Positions 42,829 to 51,904 are shown, numbered from the stretch's first letter. The stretch is 64,000 nt of DNA from VRUE01 sp963780815 (GCA_963780815.1 CAWADG010000009.1:370658-434657), one strand, 5' to 3'. Translations and numbers: made by a program. Notes: a model not told the origin generated them from the sequence alone.

Positions 42829-43395
42829 GTGACGAGGACTACTTACGCGTTTGCGCTGTTGGCAGCGCTTGGTGCGCTCGTGATTGCTGGCTGCGGCGGC
42901 GGGGGTAGCAGCACCACTTCCGAAGGCGGCTCCGCCGCCAACGAACAGCCTGCCTCGGGCTCATCGGAAGGCGAAATGACTCTGACCGGCGCCGAAGTCT
43001 CCGGCCTCGGGACGGTGCTCGTCGATTCGGAAGGGTTCACCGTCTACGAGTTCGCCAAGGACAACGGCACGACGTCGTCGTGTTACGGCGCATGCGAAGA
43101 AAACTGGCCACCGGTAACGACGAACGGTGCGCCGACGGCCGGCGAAGGTGCCATGTCCTCCCAGCTCGGGACGACCAAGCGCAAAGACGGCACTCTGCAG
43201 GTGACATACGCCGGCCACCCGCTCTACACCTTCATCAAGGATGAAAGCCCGGGCGAAGCCACCGGCAACGGACTCGAATTCTTCGGCGGCAAGTGGTCTG
43301 TTCTCGACGAAGCCGGTTCGACAGTTGAAGGATCGTCGGGCGAAGAAACGGAAGCCGTGGAAGAAAGCTCGAGCGGCGGCGGCTACGGGTATTGA
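42829..43395 (+). CDS. Secreted-repeat lipoprotein (COG4315/Lipoprotein_15 type)
   Basis: A 188-residue lipoprotein with AGGAGG seven bases before GTG 42829. The signal peptide ends in a lipobox (LGALVIAGCGGGGSSTT). Two copies of the family motif follow: VDSEGFTVYEFAKDNGTTSS with CYGACEENWPPV, and VTYAGHPLYTFIKDESPGEA with NGLEFFGGKWSVLDEAG. The end is Glu/Ser/Gly-rich. Function of the family is unknown; it sits on the outer face of the membrane. Confidence 0.85.
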   Translation: MTRTTYAFALLAALGALVIAGCGGGGSSTTSEGGSAANEQPASGSSEGEMTLTGAEVSGLGTVLVDSEGFTVYEFAKDNGTTSSCYGACEENWPPVTTNGAPTAGEGAMSSQLGTTKRKDGTLQVTYAGHPLYTFIKDESPGEATGNGLEFFGGKWSVLDEAGSTVEGSSGEETEAVEESSSGGGYGY

Positions 43396-44239
43396 TCGCG
43401 CCGCCATCGCCGTTGTCATCGTAGGAGCGGCGATCGCCTTCGCCGGCTGTGGGGCCGGCCAGGCCCAATCCGCTCAGGCCTCTATGCGCGCCTACATTGC
43501 CCGGGTCGAGCCGATCCGGTTGGGCGTCAACCGCCTCCTCGACCGAGCCGACCCGATCCTTTCGGCCTTTCAAGAGTGTCGGCTCGGGCCTCGCGCCGCC
43601 CAGCGCCGATTCGACCGGCTCGAGCGCCGATTTGCCGCCTTCGCGGAGAGGATCGCGGCGCTCCGCGAATCACCGGTCGGCCTGCGCTCGGCCTCCCGGC
43701 CCGGCGTTCCTGTCGCGTTCGACGCCTCGGCATCGAGCGATCCGGACGGGACGATCGCCGGCTACCTCTGGAGCTTCGGCGACGGGAACGGGGCCGAAAC
43801 CGGCGGGCCGACCCCCCGGCACACATTCGTCAAGCCGGGCAGCTACCAGGTGACTCTGACCGTGACCGACAACGAGGGCTGCTCTACCGCGCTGATCTTC
43901 ACGGGACAGACCGCCTACTGCAATGGATCAGTTACCGCGAGCCAAGTCCGGACCGTCAACGTCGCCTACCCGGGGGTCCGGCTCAAGTGCCCGAAGCGCG
44001 CGAGGCCGAAAGGCTGCAAGTTCAAGCTTCAGGCCGTCTCCAAGAAGCGCAAGGGCAAGGCTGAGAGCGCGGTGTCCAAAGCCTCGGCAAAGGGCGGAAA
44101 ATCAGCGATCGTCTCTCTGAAGCCAAGAAAGGCGTACAGGAACAAGCTTGCCACCGCGAAGAGGATCCTGGTCAAGGAGACGGTGACGATCGATGGCGCC
44201 AGGCAGACGCTCTTTCGCAATCTGAAAGTCGTCCGCTAG
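43391..44239 (+). CDS. Lipoprotein with helical region fused to a PKD domain
   Basis: About 282 residues. A signal segment with lipobox (VVIVGAAIAFAGCGAGQAQ) begins right at the preceding gene's stop. The only available start in frame near it is ATT 43391, overlapping TGA 43393-43395; the nearest canonical start, ATG 43241, would lie deep in the previous gene. A helical part (RAYIARVEPIRLGVNRLLDR) is followed by a PKD domain (IAGYLWSFGDGNGAETGG, GSYQVTLTVTDNEGC). A basic C-terminal domain ends KETVTIDGARQTLFRNLK. The two parts look like different families joined. Confidence 0.65.
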   Translation: MDRAAIAVVIVGAAIAFAGCGAGQAQSAQASMRAYIARVEPIRLGVNRLLDRADPILSAFQECRLGPRAAQRRFDRLERRFAAFAERIAALRESPVGLRSASRPGVPVAFDASASSDPDGTIAGYLWSFGDGNGAETGGPTPRHTFVKPGSYQVTLTVTDNEGCSTALIFTGQTAYCNGSVTASQVRTVNVAYPGVRLKCPKRARPKGCKFKLQAVSKKRKGKAESAVSKASAKGGKSAIVSLKPRKAYRNKLATAKRILVKETVTIDGARQTLFRNLKVVR

Positions 44240-44271
44240 TCGGAAACTCCAGCCGACGCTAAGGTGAACCC

Positions 44272-44706
44272 GTGCACCACTTCAGATTTCTTGTCCTGGC
44301 CGCGATCGTCGCCGCCGTTTTCGCCACGACCGCTCTTGCCGGCGCCTTCCGGAGCGGCCACTACAAAGGCACCACGGAACAGGGCAAACCGATCAGCTTC
44401 AAGGTGACCCAGGGGCAGGTGAAGAAGATGCGCTTCACGACGATCGCGCTCTGCGAAAGCGGCTACGGCTCGAAAGGGACGTTCTCCAATCTTCACGCGA
44501 GGATCAAGAACACCCGCTTCGAAATCAAGGTGAGGGGCAACGGGGGAGCGACGACCGTGACGGTCAAGGGTCGCCTCACAGGTCCTTTCGCGGGCGGCAC
44601 GATCGTCGACCACACCAGGGTCAATCCCGAAAAGGAAGGGCAGCCCGAACCAAATGGCTCCGATCGCTGTGAGGCGACCTTCCACTGGGCGGCGGAAACC
44701 GGCTGA
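44272..44706 (+). CDS. Small secreted protein
   Basis: A 144-residue protein with a clear signal peptide (FLVLAAIVAAVFATTALAGA) from GTG 44272. The mature part is beta-rich (GHYKGTTEQGKPISFKVTQG, TTVTVKGRLTGPFAGGTIVD) with two cysteines likely forming a disulfide. The pattern resembles a small beta-sandwich common in secreted Thermoleophilia proteins, but I cannot name a family. Downstream of the PKD lipoprotein by 32 bases. Confidence 0.7.
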   Translation: MHHFRFLVLAAIVAAVFATTALAGAFRSGHYKGTTEQGKPISFKVTQGQVKKMRFTTIALCESGYGSKGTFSNLHARIKNTRFEIKVRGNGGATTVTVKGRLTGPFAGGTIVDHTRVNPEKEGQPEPNGSDRCEATFHWAAETG

Positions 44707-44722
44707 CCGGGGCTGAGGAGCC

Positions 44723-45124
44723 TTGAGTCTCAACAGAGAGAGTGCGACAGAATTCGTCGAGAGGTATGGACAGACCTGGGAGAGCTGGGACGTCGAGGGC
44801 TTCGTCGATTTGTTCAGCGACAACATCGTGTATGTCGCCCACCCCCAGGAAACAGTGGTTGGAAGGGACGCGCTCAGACGCTACTTCCGCAAGGAGGAGG
44901 CAGAGCAAGGTTGTGTGAGCGTCCGTATGGGCGGTGCAATAGTCGAGCGAAACCACGTTGTTGCTGAGTTCTGGGTTACGGCGAAGAACAGGGGCGAGGA
45001 GGCGACGATTGCCGGCTGTCTCATCGCTCAGCTCGACAGGGCGGATGGGCGATGCGCCCAGTTCCGCGAGTATTGGTTTGACATCGAGGGACACGTCCCC
45101 GCTTTCGATGGTTGGGGCGAGTAG
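44723..45124 (+). CDS. SnoaL-like/NTF2-fold protein
   Basis: A 133-residue protein of the NTF2-like fold. An N-terminal helix (TEFVERYGQTWESWDVEGFV) and DLFSDNIVYVAHPQETVVGR with DALRRYFRK are typical of SnoaL/DUF4440 proteins, with beta strands after. Could be an isomerase, hydrolase or binding protein. The start is TTG 44723 with GAGGAG only two bases before it, so an alternative start is possible. Confidence 0.72.
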   Translation: MSLNRESATEFVERYGQTWESWDVEGFVDLFSDNIVYVAHPQETVVGRDALRRYFRKEEAEQGCVSVRMGGAIVERNHVVAEFWVTAKNRGEEATIAGCLIAQLDRADGRCAQFREYWFDIEGHVPAFDGWGE

Positions 45125-45219
45125 CCCTGGCGTAGGCCGGAGTCCTTGCCACGCGAACCGGCGGCTGAGAGAGTGCGCTCGGACCATCCTGAGTTCAGAG
45201 CCGTCAAAGGAGAAATCGA

Positions 45220-45819
45220 GTGAGCAAGATCAGGGGGCATTTGAGCTACGCCAACGCGATGGCGACCGTGGCGGTTTTCATCGCCCTCGGTGGTGCCAGC
45301 TACGCCGCCGTAGCGCTGCCGAAGAACAGCGTCGGCTCCGCACAGATCAAGAAGAACGCGGTCACCGGGGCCAAAATCAAGAAGGAGGCCGTTACCGGCG
45401 CCAAGATCAAGCTGTCCACGCTCGGCACCGTTCCCTCGGCGGCCAACGCGCAGACCCTCGGCGGCCTCACCTCGACCCAGATCTCGGACGCTTCCAAACT
45501 CAGGTGCCCCAGCGACATGGGGGTTGCGGCCGGCACCTGCATCGAGACCACGGCCCGTGCCGCCGCGCCCTTGCCGACGGCGTTGCAGGTCTGCGCAGAA
45601 GCGAACCGAGCGCTGCCGTCGATGGGTCAGCTGATGGCCTACGAGGCCCAGAACTATGCAACCTCACCGCCTGGCGAGTGGATCGGGCAGATTTACTACG
45701 ACGGTGCCAGCTTCCGAGGCTTGATTGCGTCCACGCAAAGAGGCGGCGTGGTCAGCACCTCGCCCCCCATGTTCAATGAAGCTGAGCCCTTTCGCTGTGC
45801 GCAGGAGCCCAGCAACTAG
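45220..45819 (+). CDS. Secreted decapeptide-repeat protein
   Basis: A 199-residue member of the NSVG..KKNAVT family. N-terminal YANAMATVAVFIALGGASYA segment, then ten-residue units: SVGSAQIKKN, AVTGAKIKKE, AVTGAKIKLS. SAANAQTLGGLTSTQI leads into a C-terminal domain with three cysteines. Hydrophobic residues at unit positions 2 and 7 recur every five residues, as in pentapeptide-type beta-helices. GTG 45220. Function unknown; surface location inferred. Confidence 0.75.
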   Translation: MSKIRGHLSYANAMATVAVFIALGGASYAAVALPKNSVGSAQIKKNAVTGAKIKKEAVTGAKIKLSTLGTVPSAANAQTLGGLTSTQISDASKLRCPSDMGVAAGTCIETTARAAAPLPTALQVCAEANRALPSMGQLMAYEAQNYATSPPGEWIGQIYYDGASFRGLIASTQRGGVVSTSPPMFNEAEPFRCAQEPSN

Positions 45820-45867
45820 GGGGCCGGCAGCCTGTTCCAACGCGATGGGAGCATCGGCCCGGGAACG

Positions 45868-47430
45868 CTAGCGCCGCGGGCGCGGTCGGCGGAAATCGAC
45901 CTTGGCGGTCTCGGTGTAGGGGGTGCCGCCGGTGGGAGTGAAGGTGATCGCGATCCGCTCCAGCGCTTTGCCGTGCTTGCGGAAGGCCCGCTTCGCGGCG
46001 CCGACCGGCCGCAGCCGCAGGCCGGGGGCGCCGCAGGCCCGGGACCTCGTCCGCACCGTCGCTCCCGGCAGCGGCACCGGCTTGCGGTGGGGGACGAGCA
46101 GGGTCTGCGGCTTGGCTTCGATCGTCCCCGGGCCCGGAACGCTCAGCTGTAGGGTCGCCGCCCCGGTCTTCGCCGCCTTCGCCACCCGGCCGATGCGGAA
46201 GGTGTTGATCGGCGAGCTGACAGGCGCGATCCGCTGGATTTCGTTTCTGCCCCCGCTGAACCAGATCGCGCCGTCGGGGCCGGCGACGATCGAGCTCGCT
46301 TCGTATTTGACGCCGGCGAAGATCTGTGTGATTTCGCCGCTCGGCGTCGCCCGCCCGATCGAGGGGGGGTCGGAGATCCCGGGAAGCTGGCGACTCTCGA
46401 GGCTGGTGAACCAGAGGTTGCCGTCGGCGCCGAGTACGAGCTCGGCGGGGCCGAAGAACGGCTGGCTATAGCGCAGGCAGTCGTGGAATTCGGTCACCTG
46501 GCCGCCCGCAGTCATCCGCCCGATCGCCGAGGCGCTGAACCCGACCTGGACGCTGTACCAGAGGTTGCCGTCGGCGCCGATCGCGGCGCCGCCGAGGTTC
46601 TTGCCGGGGCCGAGGACCATCGGGGCGACCGTGGTGAGTTCGCCGCTCGGGCTGATCCGCCCGACCGCTGAGCCGGTGCCTCCGTTCCCGTAGAAGAACA
46701 GGAGGCCCCCGCCCGGGGCGGCGATCAGCGTGGTCGGCGCAAAGCTGGGGATCGTCGAGCCGTATTCGCTCAGTTCGCCACCGGGGGTGACGCGGCCGAT
46801 CGCTCCGCTTCCCGGACCGCTGATCGGCTTCTTGGCGAACCAGACGTTGCCTTCCTCGCCGGCCTCGAGCGTGGTGACGTTGTCCTGGCCGAGGTCAAAC
46901 GGCAGCCGCGCGATCGTCCCCTGCGGCGAGATCTGCCACAGCGAACTGGCCGCCACGAACCAGAGATAGCCGTTTGGGCCGGCGACGAGGTCGCCGGCGC
47001 CGTACTTGGCGTCGAGGGAAAGCGGGAAGGTGGTGACTTCGCCGCTCGGGGTGATGCGGCCGATCTCGGGCGGCACTCGCTTGTCCGGCAGGAGCGAAGC
47101 GAAAGAGTTGAGCGTGAACCAGAGGTTGCCGTCGGCGGCGGCGACGATCTTTCCGGCTTCCAGGTTCTTGGGAAGCCCGCCGCCGAATTCGCTGATCTGA
47201 CCGGCCGGCGTCACCCGACCGATCCTCGGTCGCCCTTCGAAGCCGAAGCGCGTCTCCACGAAACAGGTGAACCAGACGTTCCCTTCCTTCCCGGCGGCGA
47301 GGCTGCCGACCCCGCATTTCGTCGCGAAGCTCCGCGCGATCCCGACCGGTGCGCCGGCCTGCGCGGCGGCAGTCGGGACGCACAGCACCCCAGCGAGGAC
47401 GAGGGCCACCACCGTCAGCCGCTTTGCCAT
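45868..47430 (-). CDS. Secreted beta-propeller protein (virginiamycin-B-lyase-like repeats)
   Basis: About 520 residues. Signal peptide (LTVVALVLAGVLCVPTAAAQ) from ATG 47430; ATG 47457 is an alternative nine residues upstream. At least six repeats of the type GxDGNLWFT...IGRxTPxGE (AAADGNLWFTLN, AGEEGNVWFAKK, IGADGNLWYSVQ, LGADGNLWFTSL) form a Vgb-like propeller. The lyase catalytic histidine is not evident, so antibiotic inactivation should not be assumed. The C-terminal basic domain resembles those of other secreted proteins here. Confidence 0.78.
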   Translation of the reverse strand: MAKRLTVVALVLAGVLCVPTAAAQAGAPVGIARSFATKCGVGSLAAGKEGNVWFTCFVETRFGFEGRPRIGRVTPAGQISEFGGGLPKNLEAGKIVAAADGNLWFTLNSFASLLPDKRVPPEIGRITPSGEVTTFPLSLDAKYGAGDLVAGPNGYLWFVAASSLWQISPQGTIARLPFDLGQDNVTTLEAGEEGNVWFAKKPISGPGSGAIGRVTPGGELSEYGSTIPSFAPTTLIAAPGGGLLFFYGNGGTGSAVGRISPSGELTTVAPMVLGPGKNLGGAAIGADGNLWYSVQVGFSASAIGRMTAGGQVTEFHDCLRYSQPFFGPAELVLGADGNLWFTSLESRQLPGISDPPSIGRATPSGEITQIFAGVKYEASSIVAGPDGAIWFSGGRNEIQRIAPVSSPINTFRIGRVAKAAKTGAATLQLSVPGPGTIEAKPQTLLVPHRKPVPLPGATVRTRSRACGAPGLRLRPVGAAKRAFRKHGKALERIAITFTPTGGTPYTETAKVDFRRPRPRR

Positions 47431-47665
47431 ATCCGACCGAAGCGCCGCTTCTCCCATGAGTGCGAGCCTACTGCCGGCCGCTTGTCCAGTTGGCAGGGAT
47501 CGGCGGAAAGGCAGTTCTCAGGTTCGGATTGTCCTCGCTACCGAGGGCTGAACACGGCGGTGTTGGCGGGGTTCACCGTCGCCTGGGTCGCTCTGGCGGT
47601 CACCGTTCTCTCGCGCTGAGCCCACCACCGGGCTCGGCATCCGCCTCGCCATATCCTGGGCCGGA

Positions 47666-48532
47666 GTGTCCTCCTCCTCCGGCCCAGGCCGCGTCGCGGT
47701 CGTCCTCGTCCTCGGCTCGATCGTGTCCGTCCAGTGCGGAGCTGCGATGGCGACGACACTCTTCGACGAGGTCGGGCCCGGCGGCGCCGTGCTGCTGCGC
47801 TCGGTCTTCGCCGCCCTCGCGCTCGCCCTCTTCGCACGGGCCGGGCTTGGCCGCCTGCGCCGCGAGCTGCGCCCCGACGTCGCCATCTTCGCGGTCGCGC
47901 TGGCCGCGATGAACCTCTGCTTCTACGAGGCGCTCGATCGGCTGCCCCTCGGAGTCGCGGTGACGCTCGAGTTCATCGGCCCGCTCGGGGTCGCCGTCCT
48001 CGGCACCCGAAGGCGCATCGACGCGGTCTGGGGCCTCCTCGCGGGACTCGGCGTCCTCCTGCTCTCGGAGGGCTCCGCCGGTGGGTCGATCGACACTCTC
48101 GGTGCCGTCCTGGCCCTCGCCGCGGGTGGGTTCTGGGGCCTCTACATAGTCCAGAGCACCAAAATCGGCCATCAGCCCGGGCTCGCCGGGCTGGCCGCCG
48201 CGGTTGCCATCTCCGCGCTTCTGGTCGCTCCCTTTGGCCTCGCTCAGGGCGGTACCGACCTCGGCGACCCGGCCGTGCTCGCAATCGGCCTCGGCGCCGG
48301 GCTGCTCAGCTCGGCGATCCCCTACGGGCTCGAGCTCGAGGCCCTGCGTCTCATCCCCAACGCCGTCTTCGGCGTCCTCATGAGCCTCGAGCCGGCGGTC
48401 GCCGCGCTGGTCGGCTTTCTCGCCCTGTCCCAGGACCTCGCCGCGGTCCAGCTTCTCGCGATCGCCCTTGTCGTCATCGCCGGGGCGGGCGCCCTGCGCT
48501 CAGCCTCCTCGCCGCCGCCGCGCGAGGTGTGA
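47666..48532 (+). CDS. EamA/RhtA-type drug/metabolite exporter
   Basis: A 288-residue protein with ten hydrophobic segments in two EamA repeats. The first includes GPGGAVLLRSVFAALALALF and AAMNLCFYEALDRLPLGVAV; the second includes LLSSAIPYGLELEALRLIPN and VFGVLMSLEPAVAALVGFLA. The latter motif is typical of RhtA-like threonine/homoserine exporters. GTG 47666. Substrate not certain. Confidence 0.85.
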   Translation: MSSSSGPGRVAVVLVLGSIVSVQCGAAMATTLFDEVGPGGAVLLRSVFAALALALFARAGLGRLRRELRPDVAIFAVALAAMNLCFYEALDRLPLGVAVTLEFIGPLGVAVLGTRRRIDAVWGLLAGLGVLLLSEGSAGGSIDTLGAVLALAAGGFWGLYIVQSTKIGHQPGLAGLAAAVAISALLVAPFGLAQGGTDLGDPAVLAIGLGAGLLSSAIPYGLELEALRLIPNAVFGVLMSLEPAVAALVGFLALSQDLAAVQLLAIALVVIAGAGALRSASSPPPREV

Positions 48533-48537
48533 GTGGT

Positions 48538-48795
48538 CTATAGGTCGAGCCCCATCAGCTCATTCATACCCGCGTTCATTCCGCGCTGGAACGCCTTCTT
48601 TCCGTCCTGGTCGAGCGCGTGAGCCCCACCGTCCTCGTCGAGGTAGACGACGCTGGGCCAGAGCTCACCCCCTGCTGCCAACATGTCCTTCTGGGACGTC
48701 ATCGCCGCCAGCCCGGCCTGCTCGAGGGTGTCGAAGGTCCCGCCGCCGACCGGACGGTTCTCCCGGTCGTCAAACAGCATCAGTTGGTACGGCAT
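48538..48795 (-). CDS. Small hypothetical protein
   Basis: An 85-residue acidic protein from ATG 48795, beginning MPYQLMLFDDRENRPVGGGT. It contains LWPSVVYLDEDGGAHALDQD and ends GMNAGMNELMGLDL. No membrane segment and no recognised family. It converges with the exporter gene, five bases away. Confidence 0.6.
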   Translation of the reverse strand: MPYQLMLFDDRENRPVGGGTFDTLEQAGLAAMTSQKDMLAAGGELWPSVVYLDEDGGAHALDQDGKKAFQRGMNAGMNELMGLDL

Positions 48796-48876
48796 GGCCG
48801 AAGCGTAGCCCTGCTTGCTCTGGATCTGCGAGAGTCGCCTTGTCTCGTCCTCCGTGAAACCGTCCAGGAGTTCTCA

Positions 48877-49854
48877 ATGAAGGGTCGCGCTCGCTGGTTC
48901 TGTCTCGCCGGGCTATTGGTCGCTCTCACTGCCATCGCCCTGCCGGCGAGCTCCGGCGCCTACGTCTTCTGGGCCAGCAACAACGTTGCGAACCCGATCG
49001 GCCGCGCCAACCTTGACGGCAGCGGCGCGAATCAGGACTTCCTGCCAGGCGTTGCCACCACCGCCCCGGCAGTCGCCGTGGACGACTCCCATGTCTACTG
49101 GACCAACGGCACCATCTCCGGCGGGGACATCGAGCGCGCCAACCTCGACGGCAGCGAAGTCATCCCGAACTTCGTTCCCGGCGCCCAGGCCGTGCGCGGG
49201 ATCACGGTCGCGGGCTCCTTCATCTACTGGTCCTCGGGCAATTGCGTCGGACGCGCCAATCTCAATGGAAGCGAAGCCAACAACTGCTTCACCGGCGATG
49301 GAGAAGGGACGAACCAGGTTGCCGTCGGGGGCAATCGGATCTACTGGACGAACAGGAACCTCAGCTACATCTCCAGCTCCAACATGCAGGGTGAAGACAT
49401 CGAAGAAGAATTCTACGAAGGCGAATCCGGAAACGGCCTCGCCGCCGGCGCCGATGGCATCTACTTCACGAACGGAAAACTCGGGATTTGCTTCAGGAGC
49501 TACGACGGAAAAGTCTTGGTCGAAGGCATCGCCCCCACTCACGGGGGCTATGGCCTGGCGGTCTCGGGCAACTATCTCTATTGGGCCGCCGGGGTGATCG
49601 GAAGAGTCAACCTCCAGGGCGGCGAACTGAGCGAAGAATTCATCAAACCGGCCAGCCCCGCCTACGACGTGGCGGTCGAGTCCAGCACCGCACCCCCTCC
49701 GCCGCCACCGGGGCCCCCTGCGGCGCCCAACCCGATACCGAGCCCGATCGTCAAGCCCACGCCTCTGAAGTGCAAGAAAGGGTTCCGGCGAAAGTCGGTG
49801 AGGGGCAAGGTGAGGTGCGTGAGGAAGCACAAGAAGCACAGGCACCACAAATAG
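48877..49854 (+). CDS. Secreted YWTD-type beta-propeller protein
   Basis: A 325-residue protein with AGGAG before ATG 48877. Signal peptide (WFCLAGLLVALTAIALPASS), then LDL-receptor-class-B-like repeats: YVFWASNNVANPIGRANLDG, HVYWTNGTISGGDIERANLD, FIYWSSGNCVGRANLNGSEA, RIYWTNRNLSYISSSNMQGE. A proline-rich linker (PPPPPPGPPAAPNPIPSP) leads to a very basic His/Lys tail with two cysteines. Probably cell-surface; function unknown. Confidence 0.8.
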   Translation: MKGRARWFCLAGLLVALTAIALPASSGAYVFWASNNVANPIGRANLDGSGANQDFLPGVATTAPAVAVDDSHVYWTNGTISGGDIERANLDGSEVIPNFVPGAQAVRGITVAGSFIYWSSGNCVGRANLNGSEANNCFTGDGEGTNQVAVGGNRIYWTNRNLSYISSSNMQGEDIEEEFYEGESGNGLAAGADGIYFTNGKLGICFRSYDGKVLVEGIAPTHGGYGLAVSGNYLYWAAGVIGRVNLQGGELSEEFIKPASPAYDVAVESSTAPPPPPPGPPAAPNPIPSPIVKPTPLKCKKGFRRKSVRGKVRCVRKHKKHRHHK

Positions 49855-49934
49855 GAGGCAGGTCTGACTCCCGCCCTGCCGCACCTCTCGATCACCCTAA
49901 ACCGGGTGAGCGGCCTGTCAAGAAGCGGCCCTAG

Positions 49935-50994
49935 GTGACCCGCCCACACACCTTGTGAACGCCTGAAGGCATCCGGGCCCTCCAACAAGCTCGGGGTTGT
50001 TGACGCCCTAAGCAAGGAGGACCCGGATGAAGGTTCACGGTAACGCTGCTCTCGGACCAGCGGGCAGGCTGGCCCTGGCAGAGGCGATCGAGTCGGGGAT
50101 GACGCAGAAGGCGGCAGCTGCCGCCTTCTGCGTGGCGCCGGCGACGGCCCACCGCTGGTGGCATCGCTATCGGCGAGCAAGCGCAGAGGAGCTGGCAACG
50201 GGCAGCTGGCTCCTCGATCGCCCCTCGCGACCCCATCGCCAGCCGCGGCGGCTCACGGCGGCCGAAGAGGAGCCGATCCTGCGCGCCAGGCGGGAGACCG
50301 GCCTCGGCCCCGGCCGCTTGGCGGGGATCTGCCGCCGCGCCCGCTCGACGATCTGGAAGGTCCTGAAGCGCCATGGCCTATCCCGGCGCCGCGGTCCGGG
50401 ACGAGAGACCTACCGTCGCTATGAGTGGTCGCGGCCAGGCGCCCTCCTTCACGTCGACGTCGCCCGCCTGGCGCGCTTTGAGCGCCCCGGGCACGCGGTC
50501 ACCGGCATCCGCGACCGCACCGGCGCCGAGAAGCGCGCCAAGTGGGGCTACGTCTACCTGCACTGCGTGGTCGACGACCACTCCCGCTACGCCTACGTCG
50601 AGCAGCACCCAGACCAGGGTGGAGAGACTGCGGCCGCGGTCCTGGGGCGGGCGATCGAGCACTTCACCTCGCTCGGCATGAAGGCGCCCGAGGCGGTGAT
50701 GAGCGACAACGCCTTCGCTTACCGCAAGTCGACTGCGTTCAAGGCCGTTCTGGCCGGCCACGGCGCCCGCCACATCCTCACCCCGCCCTACACGCCACGC
50801 TGGAACGGGAAGGTCGAGCGCTTCATCCAGACGCTCAAGCGCGAGTGGGCCTACGCCCATTCCTGGCCCAACTCGGCCGAGCGGAGTCGGGCCCTGGCAT
50901 CCTTCCTTCGCTACTACAACCGGCGAAGGCCCCACAGCTCTCTCGGAGACCGGCCGCCGATCAGCCGCGTTCACAACGTCCGTGGGTAGGACAC
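49935..50994 (+). mobile_element. IS481-family insertion sequence
   Basis: A 1,060-bp element. Inverted ends GTGACCCGCCCACACACC.. and GTGTCCTACCCACGGACG.. both lead into TTGTGAACGC, 22 of 28 positions alike. It is flanked by CTAG on both sides (49931-49934 and 50995-50998), the 4-bp target typical of IS481. The transposase is intact. Confidence 0.88.
50027..50989 (+). CDS. IS481-family transposase
   Basis: A 320-residue DDE transposase. The N-terminal helix-turn-helix region (GMTQKAAAAAFCVAPATAHR) is followed by the rve core: GALLHVDVARLARFERPGHA (first Asp), APEAVMSDNAFAYRKSTAFK (second Asp) and RWNGKVERFIQTLKREWAYA (Glu). It ends with YYNRRRPHSSLGDRPPISRV, the standard IS481/IS3-like C-terminus. 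Full length. Confidence 0.95.
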   Translation: MKVHGNAALGPAGRLALAEAIESGMTQKAAAAAFCVAPATAHRWWHRYRRASAEELATGSWLLDRPSRPHRQPRRLTAAEEEPILRARRETGLGPGRLAGICRRARSTIWKVLKRHGLSRRRGPGRETYRRYEWSRPGALLHVDVARLARFERPGHAVTGIRDRTGAEKRAKWGYVYLHCVVDDHSRYAYVEQHPDQGGETAAAVLGRAIEHFTSLGMKAPEAVMSDNAFAYRKSTAFKAVLAGHGARHILTPPYTPRWNGKVERFIQTLKREWAYAHSWPNSAERSRALASFLRYYNRRRPHSSLGDRPPISRVHNVRG

Positions 50995-51477
50995 CTAGGG
51001 CCTGAGATGGCGGATCGAGACCTTCGCGTCATGCCTCAGGCGCTGGGTGATGAGCGACCGGTGGCAGGCCTCGGCGTTGCGCTCGACGCAGAGCAGGGCC
51101 GGATGGCGGTCGGTGGCGAGCTCGATCAGCAGTGAGAGGTCGGCGCGGTCGAGGATCTGCTCGGTGTAGAGGCGGCGGTACTCGGGCGACAGCGATGTGC
51201 GTGTGCGTTTGCCCTCTCCGAGGCGGGCGTCCTCGCGGTACTGCGCCTCGCGCATCGCGGTGGTCGGGGCGAGCTCCTTCATGTGGACGTACTCGACGCC
51301 GGCCTCGGCCAGCGCCGCCTGCAGCCGCCGCGAATTCGCCCACGCGTACTCGCTCCCTCGCACCCCGCGGCGCTGTCTGACGTCGACGAGGACGTCGATT
51401 CCGCCCCCGGAGAGCGCCTGGAGGAACCCCGAGCGGTCGAAGCCGTAGACGCCGATCGTCGCGACGGTTCGCGCCAC
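50995..51477 (-). CDS. DUF488 family protein
   Basis: A 160-residue protein with the DUF488 signatures TIGVYGFDRSGFLQALSGGG, DVLVDVRQRRGVRGSEYAWA and the C-terminal ALLCVERNAEACHRSLITQR (C..CHR). Start GTG 51477 is approximate. Its TAG stop lies within the CTAG target of the adjacent IS481 element: the insertion duplicated CTAG and so left the coding sequence complete. Function of the family is unknown. Confidence 0.85.
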   Translation of the reverse strand: MARTVATIGVYGFDRSGFLQALSGGGIDVLVDVRQRRGVRGSEYAWANSRRLQAALAEAGVEYVHMKELAPTTAMREAQYREDARLGEGKRTRTSLSPEYRRLYTEQILDRADLSLLIELATDRHPALLCVERNAEACHRSLITQRLRHDAKVSIRHLRP

Positions 51478-51538
51478 AACCGCATCGTGACATTCCGCTG
51501 CTTCAGCCTCGATTCCCGGGTGCCGATGCATCGGCCAG

Positions 51539-51904
51539 ATGGACTTCTCGCTCCCGCACATTCTGATTCTTCTCGGGGTCACAGCCGCGATCCGGCTGGC
51601 GACGTTCTATCTGGGGCGCCTCGACCGGGAGGAGGCGGACGCGCCAGAGGCGAAGGGCAGGGCGATCGCCGCCTCGCGACGGCGGGCGCAGGGACACCTC
51701 TGGCTGCTCGGCGCGCTGATTGCGCTCCTCGTCGCGTTCGTGCTGCTGGCCGGGGTCAATCGCCCCACGTTTGGACCCCTGATCGCTCTCCTCGTGCTCG
51801 GCCTCCTCGGCGCAGTGGCTCTCTGCTTCGGCCGGATGCTCAGCGCCTACCGCGACGCTCGGCGCATCCGTGCTGGGGGTTCGGGGGGCGTGGTCAGGCC
51901 GTAG
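51539..51904 (+). CDS. Small membrane protein
   Basis: A 121-residue protein with three hydrophobic segments (PHILILLGVTAAIRLATFYL, LWLLGALIALLVAFVLLAGV, GPLIALLVLGLLGAVALCFG) and a basic end. ATG 51539. No family recognised. It converges with the long cyclase/ATPase gene and overlaps its 3' end by 11 bases. Confidence 0.65.
   Translation: MDFSLPHILILLGVTAAIRLATFYLGRLDREEADAPEAKGRAIAASRRRAQGHLWLLGALIALLVAFVLLAGVNRPTFGPLIALLVLGLLGAVALCFGRMLSAYRDARRIRAGGSGGVVRP

Noticed and set aside
45868..47430. Annotation as streptogramin (virginiamycin B) lyase
   Set aside because: Only the propeller repeats match; the catalytic histidine is not evident and the C-terminal domain is different, so resistance should not be claimed.
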